Shown here: positions 1 to 6,204 of the stretch, piece by piece
Layout: every line of letters begins with the position of its first letter
Numbering within the stretch: the first letter of the stretch is position 1
Assembly: GCA_937902125.1 (NCBI GenBank)
Contig: CALDIB010000072.1
Span: 1 to 23,016, forward strand
Length of the DNA stretch: 23,016 bases
Direction of reading: 5' to 3'
From: an uncultured Treponema sp.
GTDB taxonomy: Bacteria > Spirochaetota > Spirochaetia > Treponematales > Treponemataceae
The notes under the pieces: generated by a model
The model's input: the letters and a program-made list of their open reading frames with translations, nothing else
What the model was told of the DNA's origin: nothing
The model's database searches: none
Translations under genes and position numbers: made by a program

Positions 1-317
1 CTCTTGCTGATAAAGTCCTCGTTATTGCGGCGATGTTAGCTCTTATTGAACTTAACAGGCTTCCGGCATGGATTGCGATGGTGATAATCACTCGTGAATT
101 TGTTGTTACGGGTTTGAGATTAGTAGCGGCTGCTGAAGGAGTTGTTATAGCTGCTTCAAAGGGCGGAAAATTAAAGACCGTTTGCCAAATTATTGCCTTA
201 ATAATGTTAATACTGAATATTCCGTATGGAATGGTTTTAATGTGGGTTGCAATGATTTTAACGGTATGGTCGGGAATGGATTATTTGATTAAAGGAAGCA
301 AAATTATTACAGGATAG
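1..317 (+). CDS. pgsA: PgsA C-terminal fragment (CDP-diacylglycerol-glycerol-3-phosphate 3-phosphatidyltransferase), 5' end outside window
   Basis: The frame is open from base 3 and reads LADKVLVIAAMLALIELNRL, then an ITREFVVTGLRL segment and a GGKLKTVCQ segment, ending at TAG 315-317. The family makes phosphatidylglycerophosphate, the precursor of phosphatidylglycerol, in the cytoplasmic membrane. LADK is the end of the CDP-alcohol phosphotransferase signature; the rest of that motif lies upstream of the window. The remaining hydrophobic stretches fit the last membrane helices. It has no visible start, so an internal ATG at 33 should not be taken as the true one. The sequence is AT-rich and TTA-rich, unlike the genes after 893, and resembles Firmicutes versions more than the complete pgsA at 21033. 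It probably belongs to a different genome (see junction). Confidence 0.85.
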   Translation, partial: LADKVLVIAAMLALIELNRLPAWIAMVIITREFVVTGLRLVAAAEGVVIAASKGGKLKTVCQIIALIMLILNIPYGMVLMWVAMILTVWSGMDYLIKGSKIITG

Positions 318-338
318 TATAAGCCTAATTACACTCAA

Positions 339-366
339 AGCTGCCAGCGTAACTGGTAGCTTTTTA
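339..366 (+). terminator. Rho-independent terminator after the pgsA fragment
   Basis: AGCTGCCAG (339-347) pairs with CTGGTAGCT (353-361) with one G-U pair around a 5-base loop, followed by TTTTT then ATTG. It sits 22 bases after the pgsA stop on the plus strand. The opposite gene ends at 402, so it separates two convergent genes. Confidence 0.85.
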
Positions 367-401
367 TTGTTTTTTGGGGCTAATTAAAATATGTCAATTA
401 G

Positions 402-893
402 TTAATATTTGAACACTATACCTATTACAGCAGAAAAGAATATCCAGAATACAGGGTGAAATTTCTTCGTGAAATTTATTGCGTGAGTGAAAATTAACAA
501 CATCACTGCAAGAATTAACGCTTTAATGTTTATCGGGTTTGTAAAATTTCCTCCGAAAAATGTTACACGTGCAACTACTATTCCTGCCGCCGTAATCATT
601 GCCGCACTCGCAGGACGAAGACCGTAAAATGTACCGATTACATATTTATTATCTTTGAACGTATAAAGGAATGCTGCAACAATTAAAATTACAATTACAC
701 TCGGAGTTATTAAACCTAACGTCGAAATTATTGCTCCCGGAATACCTGCCGTAATATATCCTGAATATGTCGCCATGTTTACACCGATTGCTCCGGGAGT
801 TGATTCGGAAATTGCTATCATGTCTGCAAGCTGTTGATGTGTGAACCAGCCCGTTCTGTCCGAAATACTGTAAAGAAACGGAAGCGTCGCCAT
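402..893 (-). CDS. Chromate transporter family membrane protein, N-terminus lost at junction
   Basis: The frame encodes MATLPFLYSISDRTGWF, then AISESTPGAIGVNMATYSGY and several hydrophobic helices, ending IFFSAVIGIVFKY and TAA at 402-404. ATLPFL, a GW segment and STPG-IGVN-AT are hallmarks of the ChrA/CHR family, half-size (about 190 residues) subunits that usually occur in pairs. About 20-25 N-terminal residues, including the first helix and GGG motif, are missing. The frame stays open to 947, but upstream of 893 it is only the antisense of hslV and shows no transporter sequence. An ATG at 893 could be called as a start but is probably an internal Met. The gene shares the AT-rich composition of the upstream pgsA fragment, so it probably comes from the same foreign sequence rather than from the spirochaete. 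Confidence 0.8.
   Translation of the reverse strand: MATLPFLYSISDRTGWFTHQQLADMIAISESTPGAIGVNMATYSGYITAGIPGAIISTLGLITPSVIVILIVAAFLYTFKDNKYVIGTFYGLRPASAAMITAAGIVVARVTFFGGNFTNPINIKALILAVMLLIFTHAINFTKKFHPVFWIFFSAVIGIVFKY
874..893. other. Chimeric junction between two unrelated sequences
   Basis: Within these 20 bases both neighbours are simultaneously plausible: on the plus strand RNGSVA of HslV, on the minus strand MATLPF of a chromate transporter. To the left HslV homology stops (an in-frame TAA at 871-873); to the right transporter homology stops. Base composition and codon use change at the same point. The segment ends in the palindrome CGCCATGGCG (888-897). A shared 20-mer is about the size of a short assembly k-mer, which favours a mis-join. 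Confidence 0.75.
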
Positions 894-1368
894 GGCGGGC
901 GACGGCCAGGTTACGGCTGGAAACACAATCGCAAAAGGAAACGCCACAAAAGTCCGAAAGATTTACGACGGAAAAGTTTTGACGGGATTCGCCGGCTCTG
1001 TGGCCGACGCCTTTACCCTGCTTGATAAATTTGAAGCCAAGCTTAAGGAAGCTAACGGCGACATTTTGCGCGCCGCGGTGGAACTGGCCAAAATGTGGCG
1101 CACAGAAAAAATGCTGCAAAAGTTGGAGGCCCAGCTTTTGGTGGCCGACAAGTCAAAAATTCTTTTAATTTCCGGCGACGGAAACGTAATCGAGCCTGAA
1201 AACGACGTTATGGCCATTGGTTCCGGCGGAAACTACGCTTTTTCGGCGGCGTTGGCCTACATGGAAGCCTCTGACTACAGCGCCAAAGAAATCGCTCAAA
1301 AGGCGCTTGGCATTGCGGGAAAAATCTGCATCTACACAAACGACAACATAACCGTGGAGGAACTTTAA
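892..1368 (+). CDS. hslV: ATP-dependent protease subunit HslV (ClpQ), 5'-truncated
   Basis: HslV is the threonine peptidase ring that, with HslU, forms a cytoplasmic ATP-dependent protease resembling the proteasome. The sequence shows MAGDGQVTAGNT, GFAGSVADAFTLLDKFE and the C-terminal half with AIGSGGNYAFSAALA, all typical of the family. The family is usually 174-180 residues with a processed N-terminal TT followed by a VRRNG segment. Here homology reaches back only to RNG at 874, where the junction cuts it, so the catalytic threonine is missing. The ATG at 892 is an internal Met in normal HslV and has no ribosome binding site. The loss is most likely an artefact of the join. hslU starts directly after the TAA, as expected for an hslVU operon. 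Confidence 0.9.
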   Translation: MAGDGQVTAGNTIAKGNATKVRKIYDGKVLTGFAGSVADAFTLLDKFEAKLKEANGDILRAAVELAKMWRTEKMLQKLEAQLLVADKSKILLISGDGNVIEPENDVMAIGSGGNYAFSAALAYMEASDYSAKEIAQKALGIAGKICIYTNDNITVEEL

Positions 1369-2844
1369 TTGGACGCCATTGACTTGACTCCCAAGCAAAT
1401 TGTGGAGCGCTTGGACAACTACATAATCGGACAAAAAAACGCCAAGCGCAGCGTGGCCATCGCCTTGCGGAACAGAAGCCGCCGCCTAAAGTTGCCTGAC
1501 GAAATGAAGGACGAGGTGGCGCCAAAAAACATTTTGATGATTGGTCCCACTGGCGTTGGAAAGACAGAAATCGCCCGCCGCCTTGCAAAGCTCTGCGGCG
1601 CTCCCTTTATAAAAGTTGAAGCCACAAAATATTCTGAAATCGGATATGTGGGCCGCGACGTGGAATCCATGATTCGCGACTTGATGGCCGTGGCCTTTAA
1701 CATGGTCAAGGCCGAAATGGAAGATTCCATGCGGGGCCAGGCCAAAGAAAAAGTTGAGGAGCGCCTTTTGGACTTGCTGCTTCCCGGAAGCGGCGAAAAG
1801 TCCGCCTCGGAAAATTCCGGCGGAATTCTTGGAAACATTTTTGGAAAGAAAATAGTTCCGCAAAAATCAAATGACGGCTCCGAAGTCATTCTTTTGCCGC
1901 AAGACGACGCAGGCTTTAAGGACGCGTCCGCCTCGCAAGGGGCGCCAAAGCAAGACATGAAGGAAACCCGGGAAAAATTCCGTCAAATGCTTCGGGAGGG
2001 AAAGCTTGAGTCGCGGGAGGTTGAGCTTACCGTGACCACGGGCCCCAAGGCCGCAAGCGGAATCGGCTTCTTTAGCGGCGGAAACATGGACGACATTGAA
2101 AGCGCCATGCAAAACATTCAGCAGATGATGAGCGGAAACCGAAAAAAGCAACGGACTGTCACCGTGGCCGAGGCGAGAAACATTCTTACCGAAGAAATTT
2201 TGGACAGCATGCTTGACGCCGACAAGTGCGCTGAAATCGCCCGCGAGAGAGTTGAGCAAAGCGGAATCGTTTTCATTGACGAAATTGACAAGATTGCCGT
2301 TCACGGAGAGACCCACGGCCAGTCGGTTTCCAGGGAAGGCGTTCAGCGGGACATTCTTCCGATTGTGGAAGGAAGCCATGTGAACACCCGTTTTGGCGTT
2401 GTGGACACCAAGCACATTTTGTTCATCGCGGCCGGCGCCTTCAGCCTTTCAAAGCCTAGCGACTTGATTCCAGAATTGCAGGGCCGCTTTCCTTTGCGAG
2501 TGGAGCTGGATTCCCTTCACAAGGACGACTTTAAGCGCATTTTGCTTGAGCCGAAAAACGCGCTGGTAAAGCAGTATAAGGCGCTTTTGGAAACCGAGGG
2601 CGTCAAAATAGAATTTACTGACGAGGCCATTGACCGCATGACCACAATCGCCGAGGAAGTCAACGCCAAGGCTGAAAACATCGGAGCGCGGCGCCTGCAC
2701 ACGATTATGGAAAAAACGCTGGAGGAGATTTCCTTTGACGCGGACGAACACAAGGGCGAGACAATAACGATTGACGCGCCCTTTGTGGACGAAAAGCTTA
2801 AGGACATTTCTTCTTCCGAAGACTTGTCCCGCTACATCTTGTAA
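1369..2844 (+). CDS. hslU: HslU (ClpY), AAA+ unfoldase subunit of the HslVU protease
   Basis: HslU unfolds substrates with ATP and feeds them to HslV. Visible motifs: LTPKQIVERLDNYIIGQ at the N-terminus, Walker A GPTGVGKT (59-66), pore loop GYVGRD (92-97), Walker B VFIDEID (301-307), a sensor region near GRFPLRVEL, and the conserved C-terminal DLSRYIL that docks into HslV. At 491 residues it is longer than the roughly 443 of E. coli; the extra length lies in the I domain (about 110-265), which is Ser/Gly/Lys-rich. The start is TTG at 1369, immediately after the hslV TAA; GGAGG at 1356-1360 lies inside the hslV end with an 8-base spacer, so the genes are translationally coupled. It converges on the GH31 gene with only four bases between stops and no visible terminator. 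Confidence 0.97.
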   Translation: MDAIDLTPKQIVERLDNYIIGQKNAKRSVAIALRNRSRRLKLPDEMKDEVAPKNILMIGPTGVGKTEIARRLAKLCGAPFIKVEATKYSEIGYVGRDVESMIRDLMAVAFNMVKAEMEDSMRGQAKEKVEERLLDLLLPGSGEKSASENSGGILGNIFGKKIVPQKSNDGSEVILLPQDDAGFKDASASQGAPKQDMKETREKFRQMLREGKLESREVELTVTTGPKAASGIGFFSGGNMDDIESAMQNIQQMMSGNRKKQRTVTVAEARNILTEEILDSMLDADKCAEIARERVEQSGIVFIDEIDKIAVHGETHGQSVSREGVQRDILPIVEGSHVNTRFGVVDTKHILFIAAGAFSLSKPSDLIPELQGRFPLRVELDSLHKDDFKRILLEPKNALVKQYKALLETEGVKIEFTDEAIDRMTTIAEEVNAKAENIGARRLHTIMEKTLEEISFDADEHKGETITIDAPFVDEKLKDISSSEDLSRYIL

Positions 2845-2848
2845 GAAC

Positions 2849-4852
2849 TCATTCCCTGTCAATCAATTCGTAGGCGGCCTTGGGGTCTCCTACGAAATTG
2901 ATTTTTTTCCAGTCGATTTTGTCCACGCAAGGAGCGGCCTTCGCAAGGGGAACTTTTTTCTTGTCCCGGACAAAGAACACGACGCTTTCCAGAGGAACTT
3001 CAATAAAATGGTCTCCCTTGGAAAGTTGTCTTTGCGAGGCAACTTTTCCGTCTTTCCATTCCACCATTGTCATTTTTTCCGGAAGGTAGACATTTCTGCC
3101 GATTGCGTTTTGAACGTAAACCGGCGCCACCATGATTTCGTTTCCCACAAGCATTTGGTCGTGAACCGCGGCCGCCCGCCTGTCGTCCTCAAAGTCAAAG
3201 GCCAACGCGCGGGCAAAAAGTCCGTCGTTTTGGGCGGCCTTTAAGAATTCGCTGTAAAGGTAGGGAATGAGAGCGTATCTCAATTCCACCATGCTTTTAA
3301 ATGCGGCTGGATTTTCAAACTGATAGTATTCCTGCTCTCTGGTTCCAAGCGCGGTATGGTTTCTAAAAAGGGGAGTGAAAAGCGCGAAGGCCGTCCAGCG
3401 CAAAAGAAGGTCGCGGCTTGTGTCGCAGTTAAAGCCTCCTATGTCGCTTCCGCAATACAAAAATCCGCAGATGTTCAGCGAAACGATTTGCTGCAAGCTT
3501 AACAGAATGTCTTGCCAGTAGGCGTGGTTGTCGCCGGTCCAAACGCCGCCGTAACGGTGCGCTCCAATGTATGAGGAGCGGGAATACAAAAGCGGCCGCT
3601 TTCCTTTTTGCAATTCGTCAAAGGCTTCCATGGCGCCGCGGGTCATGTTGAAGCCGAACAAGTTGTGAACGTCGTGGTGGCGAACCAAAACGTCCTTGTT
3701 CTTGTCAGGCTTTGTCGTGGCAAAGGCTCCGGCCGCGTCTTTGTTGACCTTGTGGTAAAAGCTTTTGTAGTCGTCTTTGTTGTTGCAGACGGAATTTGCC
3801 GTTTCCATAAACTCAAAAAGGCCTGTCACGTCAAGGGCCTTTGTCTTGAATTTTTCCAAACGCTGGAATGTTTTCTTTAAATTTTCCCTTGTGTAAAAAA
3901 GAGCGGGCTCGTTCATGTCGTTCCAAAAGCCTTCTATGCCAAGGTCAAGCAGGGCCTTGTATTTAAGGCCAAACCAACGGCGGGCGGCAGGGTTCAAAAA
4001 GTCCGCGAAAACGCTGTCGCCGGGCCAAACGCCGGCTTCAAAACTTTTTCCGTTTTTCTTTTTGCATTCAAAATTTTTTTCAAGCATTTCTTCGTAGACA
4101 GAGTAGCCCTTTTGCTTTTTCACGCCGGCGTCGATTATGGGAACAAGGCGCACGCCGTCTTTTTTTAGTTCCGCCGCAAAGTCTTTAAAGGCGGGAAACT
4201 TTTTTTTGTCAACGGTAAAGTCCTTGTAGTTTTGCATGTAGTCTATGTCCATGCAGATTGAATCCAAGGGAAAGCCCAACTTTCTGTAGCTTTTCCAAAC
4301 TTTTTCAATGTCTTCTTTTGAGGCGTAGCCCCAGCGGCTTTGGCAAAAGCCAAAGGCCCATTTTGGCGGAACGTAGCTCTTTCCAGTCAAGGCCCTAAAT
4401 TCACGGACTATTTCTTTAAGGGCGCCGACATTTTTTTTGGGAGTTATAAAGTAAAGGTCCGCGTCGGCGCGCTCGGTCAAAACGCGAAGCTCGCCGCTGT
4501 TTGAAAAGCCCAAGTCAAATTCAGCAAGGCCGGGATAGTCCACAAAAAGGCCGAACGTTTTTTTCCCGGACACGATAAAAAAATTGTGGGAGCCGTAAAG
4601 GCTTTGGACGCATTCGTTTTGGTTGGGCTGGTCTGTGTTGAAGCTTTTGTAAACAAAGCCCCTCTTGTCAATGCCGCGCATTGTCTCGCCAAGACCAAAA
4701 ATTTTGTCGTCCTTGGATAGGGAATATTTCCAGCATAGGCCGCCGTCTTTTTTTACGGCGCTTCCAAACGGCAGGGGGCCTTTTGAAGCCTCGACGCTTT
4801 GAACGACAGCCTCGGTGTTGTAGGGCTTTCCGAATGAAAATTTCTTTACCAT
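2849..4852 (-). CDS. Glycoside hydrolase family 31 alpha-glucosidase
   Basis: GH31 enzymes release alpha-linked glucose (or xylose) from non-reducing ends by a retaining mechanism. The 667-residue protein has the N-terminal beta region (FGLGETMRG, about 53-60), then the barrel with WAFGFCQSRWGY, MDIDYM (201-206), the nucleophile Asp312 in GFWNDMNEP, and the likely acid/base Asp441 in GVWTGDNHAYW. LFRNHTALG and a C-terminal beta domain follow. No signal peptide is seen, so it is probably cytoplasmic, acting on imported malto-oligosaccharides or on glycogen. ATG 4852 is chosen because AGGAGG lies just upstream and the family begins near here; an upstream extension to 5017 is open but reads as non-protein. 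It is divergent from an AraC regulator at 5149, its likely controller. Substrate (maltose versus other alpha-glucosides) is not decided by sequence. Confidence 0.93.
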   Translation of the reverse strand: MVKKFSFGKPYNTEAVVQSVEASKGPLPFGSAVKKDGGLCWKYSLSKDDKIFGLGETMRGIDKRGFVYKSFNTDQPNQNECVQSLYGSHNFFIVSGKKTFGLFVDYPGLAEFDLGFSNSGELRVLTERADADLYFITPKKNVGALKEIVREFRALTGKSYVPPKWAFGFCQSRWGYASKEDIEKVWKSYRKLGFPLDSICMDIDYMQNYKDFTVDKKKFPAFKDFAAELKKDGVRLVPIIDAGVKKQKGYSVYEEMLEKNFECKKKNGKSFEAGVWPGDSVFADFLNPAARRWFGLKYKALLDLGIEGFWNDMNEPALFYTRENLKKTFQRLEKFKTKALDVTGLFEFMETANSVCNNKDDYKSFYHKVNKDAAGAFATTKPDKNKDVLVRHHDVHNLFGFNMTRGAMEAFDELQKGKRPLLYSRSSYIGAHRYGGVWTGDNHAYWQDILLSLQQIVSLNICGFLYCGSDIGGFNCDTSRDLLLRWTAFALFTPLFRNHTALGTREQEYYQFENPAAFKSMVELRYALIPYLYSEFLKAAQNDGLFARALAFDFEDDRRAAAVHDQMLVGNEIMVAPVYVQNAIGRNVYLPEKMTMVEWKDGKVASQRQLSKGDHFIEVPLESVVFFVRDKKKVPLAKAAPCVDKIDWKKINFVGDPKAAYELIDRE

Positions 4853-4865
4853 GTTTTTCCTCCTG

Positions 4866-4932
4866 CCGCGCCGGACGCGGGCAAAAAAGCTTTTGCCGCA
4901 AATGAACGAACCCCTACGCGGAGCGTTAGGGG
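4866..4932 (-). promoter_or_regulatory. Structured 5' leader of the GH31 gene with three stem-loops
   Basis: Three hairpins lie in the leader: CCCCTACGC (4911-4919) with GCGTTAGGGG (4923-4932, one bulge); GGCAAAA (4880-4886) with TTTTGCC (4891-4897); CCGCG (4866-4870) with CGCGG (4876-4880). The last two adjoin or share base 4880, and the third is immediately next to the ribosome binding site, so folding could gate translation. A TATAAT-like -10 (4979-4974, minus) with a poor -35 would give a leader of about 115 bases. It matches no riboswitch class I recognise. It could instead be a dispersed extragenic repeat. Confidence 0.4.
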
Positions 4933-5002
4933 CTTTCGTTTTAGCAGGGCATAAAAGCCTTCTCGCAAATAAAATTATAGTATTGATTTTTTTATAAATC
5001 TC

Positions 5003-5036
5003 GTGATATAGTATCAAAAAATAGGAATATATTCAC
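5003..5036. promoter_or_regulatory. Imperfect inverted repeat between GH31 and AraC genes, candidate operator
   Basis: GTGATATA (5003-5010) faces TATATTCAC (5028-5036), an imperfect palindrome in the AT-rich part of the divergent intergenic region. Position and symmetry suit a regulator site controlling the GH31 promoter and perhaps the regulator itself, but AraC proteins often use direct repeats, so this is only a candidate. Confidence 0.3.
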
Positions 5037-5148
5037 AAGCGGCAAGAAAAAACGCTTGAAAAGCCAAAGACGCTTGTCAGCCGCATGAGCGGCAACATTT
5101 GCGCTCGCGAAGGGCTCGCGCAAACAGCCGTAACGGGGTGGAGGAATT

Positions 5149-6078
5149 ATGGCGATTGACATAAAGAAAAAAGAAATGTTGCAGCGGGGAACGGCCTTTT
5201 TTCCGATTCAATATTATTGCTCCAACACCGCCTCGCCCCTTTACAATTTGCCTGTCCATTGGCACAACGAATGCGAATTAATTCATATTCTTGACGGAGA
5301 GCATGTTTTTTTTGTTGACGGCGAGGAAATAGTTTTAAAAAAAGGAAGTCTTGGCGTGATTCAAGACGGAATTTTGCACGGCGACGGAAGCAACAAGACT
5401 ACTTGCCGCTACGAATCCGTGGTGTTCGACTTTAACTTGATACGAAACAAAAATTACGCCCACGACGCTTTTTTGGAAGACATTTCTTCCCACAAAGTAA
5501 TTTTGAACAAGGTTGTTCCGCTTAAAAACAAAGAGGTCACTACCGAAGTTGAGAACATGTTTTTGGCCATGAGGCGGGAGCCTGCTGGCTACGAACTTTT
5601 GACTGTGGCCAGGCTTTTGTTTATTTTTGGCTATATTAAGAGCAATAATTTTTTTATCGAGGATGAAAAAGTTCTTGACCGCTCCCGCTTGCGAAGCGAC
5701 CAGCTGAAGGCCGTCTTCAACTTGATAAAGCAAAATTACGGCTCCGCGATTTCCCTTGACGACATGGCGGCCAGCGCGGGAATGTCGCCAAAATATTTTT
5801 GCCGCGTCTTTAGGGAAATGACCCATAGGACTCCCGTGGAATACTTGAACGCCTACCGCGTGGACCAAGCCTGCAACCAGCTTAGGGCTGGAAACGAAAC
5901 ATTGATAGATGTGGCCTACAATTGCGGCTTCAACGACTTCAGTTATTTTATAAAAACTTTCAAGCGCTACAAGGGAATGACGCCCCACAAGTATCGCAGC
6001 TTTGACATGCGCTTGTCCGACGAAATTCAGCCGCCGCCGGTAATCCACGAAAACGAATACTCCGACGCAAATTCATAA
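5149..6078 (+). CDS. AraC-family transcriptional regulator with N-terminal cupin sensor domain
   Basis: Residues about 15-110 form a cupin-like ligand domain (LPVHWHNECELIHILDGE, then FVDGEEIVLKKGSLGVI), typical of sugar-responsive AraC regulators. The C-terminal 100 residues carry two helix-turn-helix motifs: ISLDDMAASAGMSPKYFCRVF and LIDVAYNCGFNDFSYFIKTF, ending KGMTPHKYR. Start ATG 5149 follows GGAGG (5140-5144) with a short 4-base spacer. It is divergent from the GH31 alpha-glucosidase and convergent with the debranching enzyme, so it probably activates alpha-glucan use in response to a sugar. The ligand is unknown. The gene ends inside the left arm of a perfect palindrome (6070-6115), so its last codons are part of that element. 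Confidence 0.93.
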   Translation: MAIDIKKKEMLQRGTAFFPIQYYCSNTASPLYNLPVHWHNECELIHILDGEHVFFVDGEEIVLKKGSLGVIQDGILHGDGSNKTTCRYESVVFDFNLIRNKNYAHDAFLEDISSHKVILNKVVPLKNKEVTTEVENMFLAMRREPAGYELLTVARLLFIFGYIKSNNFFIEDEKVLDRSRLRSDQLKAVFNLIKQNYGSAISLDDMAASAGMSPKYFCRVFREMTHRTPVEYLNAYRVDQACNQLRAGNETLIDVAYNCGFNDFSYFIKTFKRYKGMTPHKYRSFDMRLSDEIQPPPVIHENEYSDANS

Positions 6079-6115
6079 TTCTTAATTATAAATTATGAAT
6101 TAAGAATTATGAATT
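6070..6115. repeat. Perfect 18-bp AT-rich inverted repeat overlapping the araC-type stop
   Basis: AATTCATAATTCTTAATT (6070-6087) is exactly complementary to 6098-6115, with a 10-base loop; the AATTATGAATT theme continues to 6121. It includes the regulator's last two codons and its stop. It could act as a weak bidirectional terminator between the convergent genes, but pure A/T stems of this kind also occur as dispersed small repeats. Confidence 0.8.
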
Positions 6116-6120
6116 ATGAA

Positions 6121-6204
6121 TTAGTTCCGTATTGCCCGCGTTTGCGGAGCGAATGCAGTTGAATGAGCTTCCTTAAGCAAAACGGAACGTTAGTTCCGTA
6201 TTGC
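6121..6204. repeat. Pair of 15-bp direct repeats flanking a 54-bp spacer
   Basis: TTAGTTCCGTATTGC occurs at 6121-6135 and again at 6190-6204. The second copy is preceded by ACGGAAC (6182-6188), making ACGGAAC-gtta-GTTCCGT a hairpin. The second copy also encodes the last residues AIRN and stop of the debranching enzyme on the minus strand. Confidence 0.75.

Noticed and set aside
892..1368. HslV naturally lacking its catalytic threonine
   Set aside because: Homology continues upstream of the ATG to 874 and stops at the chimeric junction, so truncation by the join is simpler.
4852..5017. N-terminal extension of the GH31 enzyme to ATG 5017
   Set aside because: It translates the hairpins of the leader; AGGAGG before 4852 decides the start.
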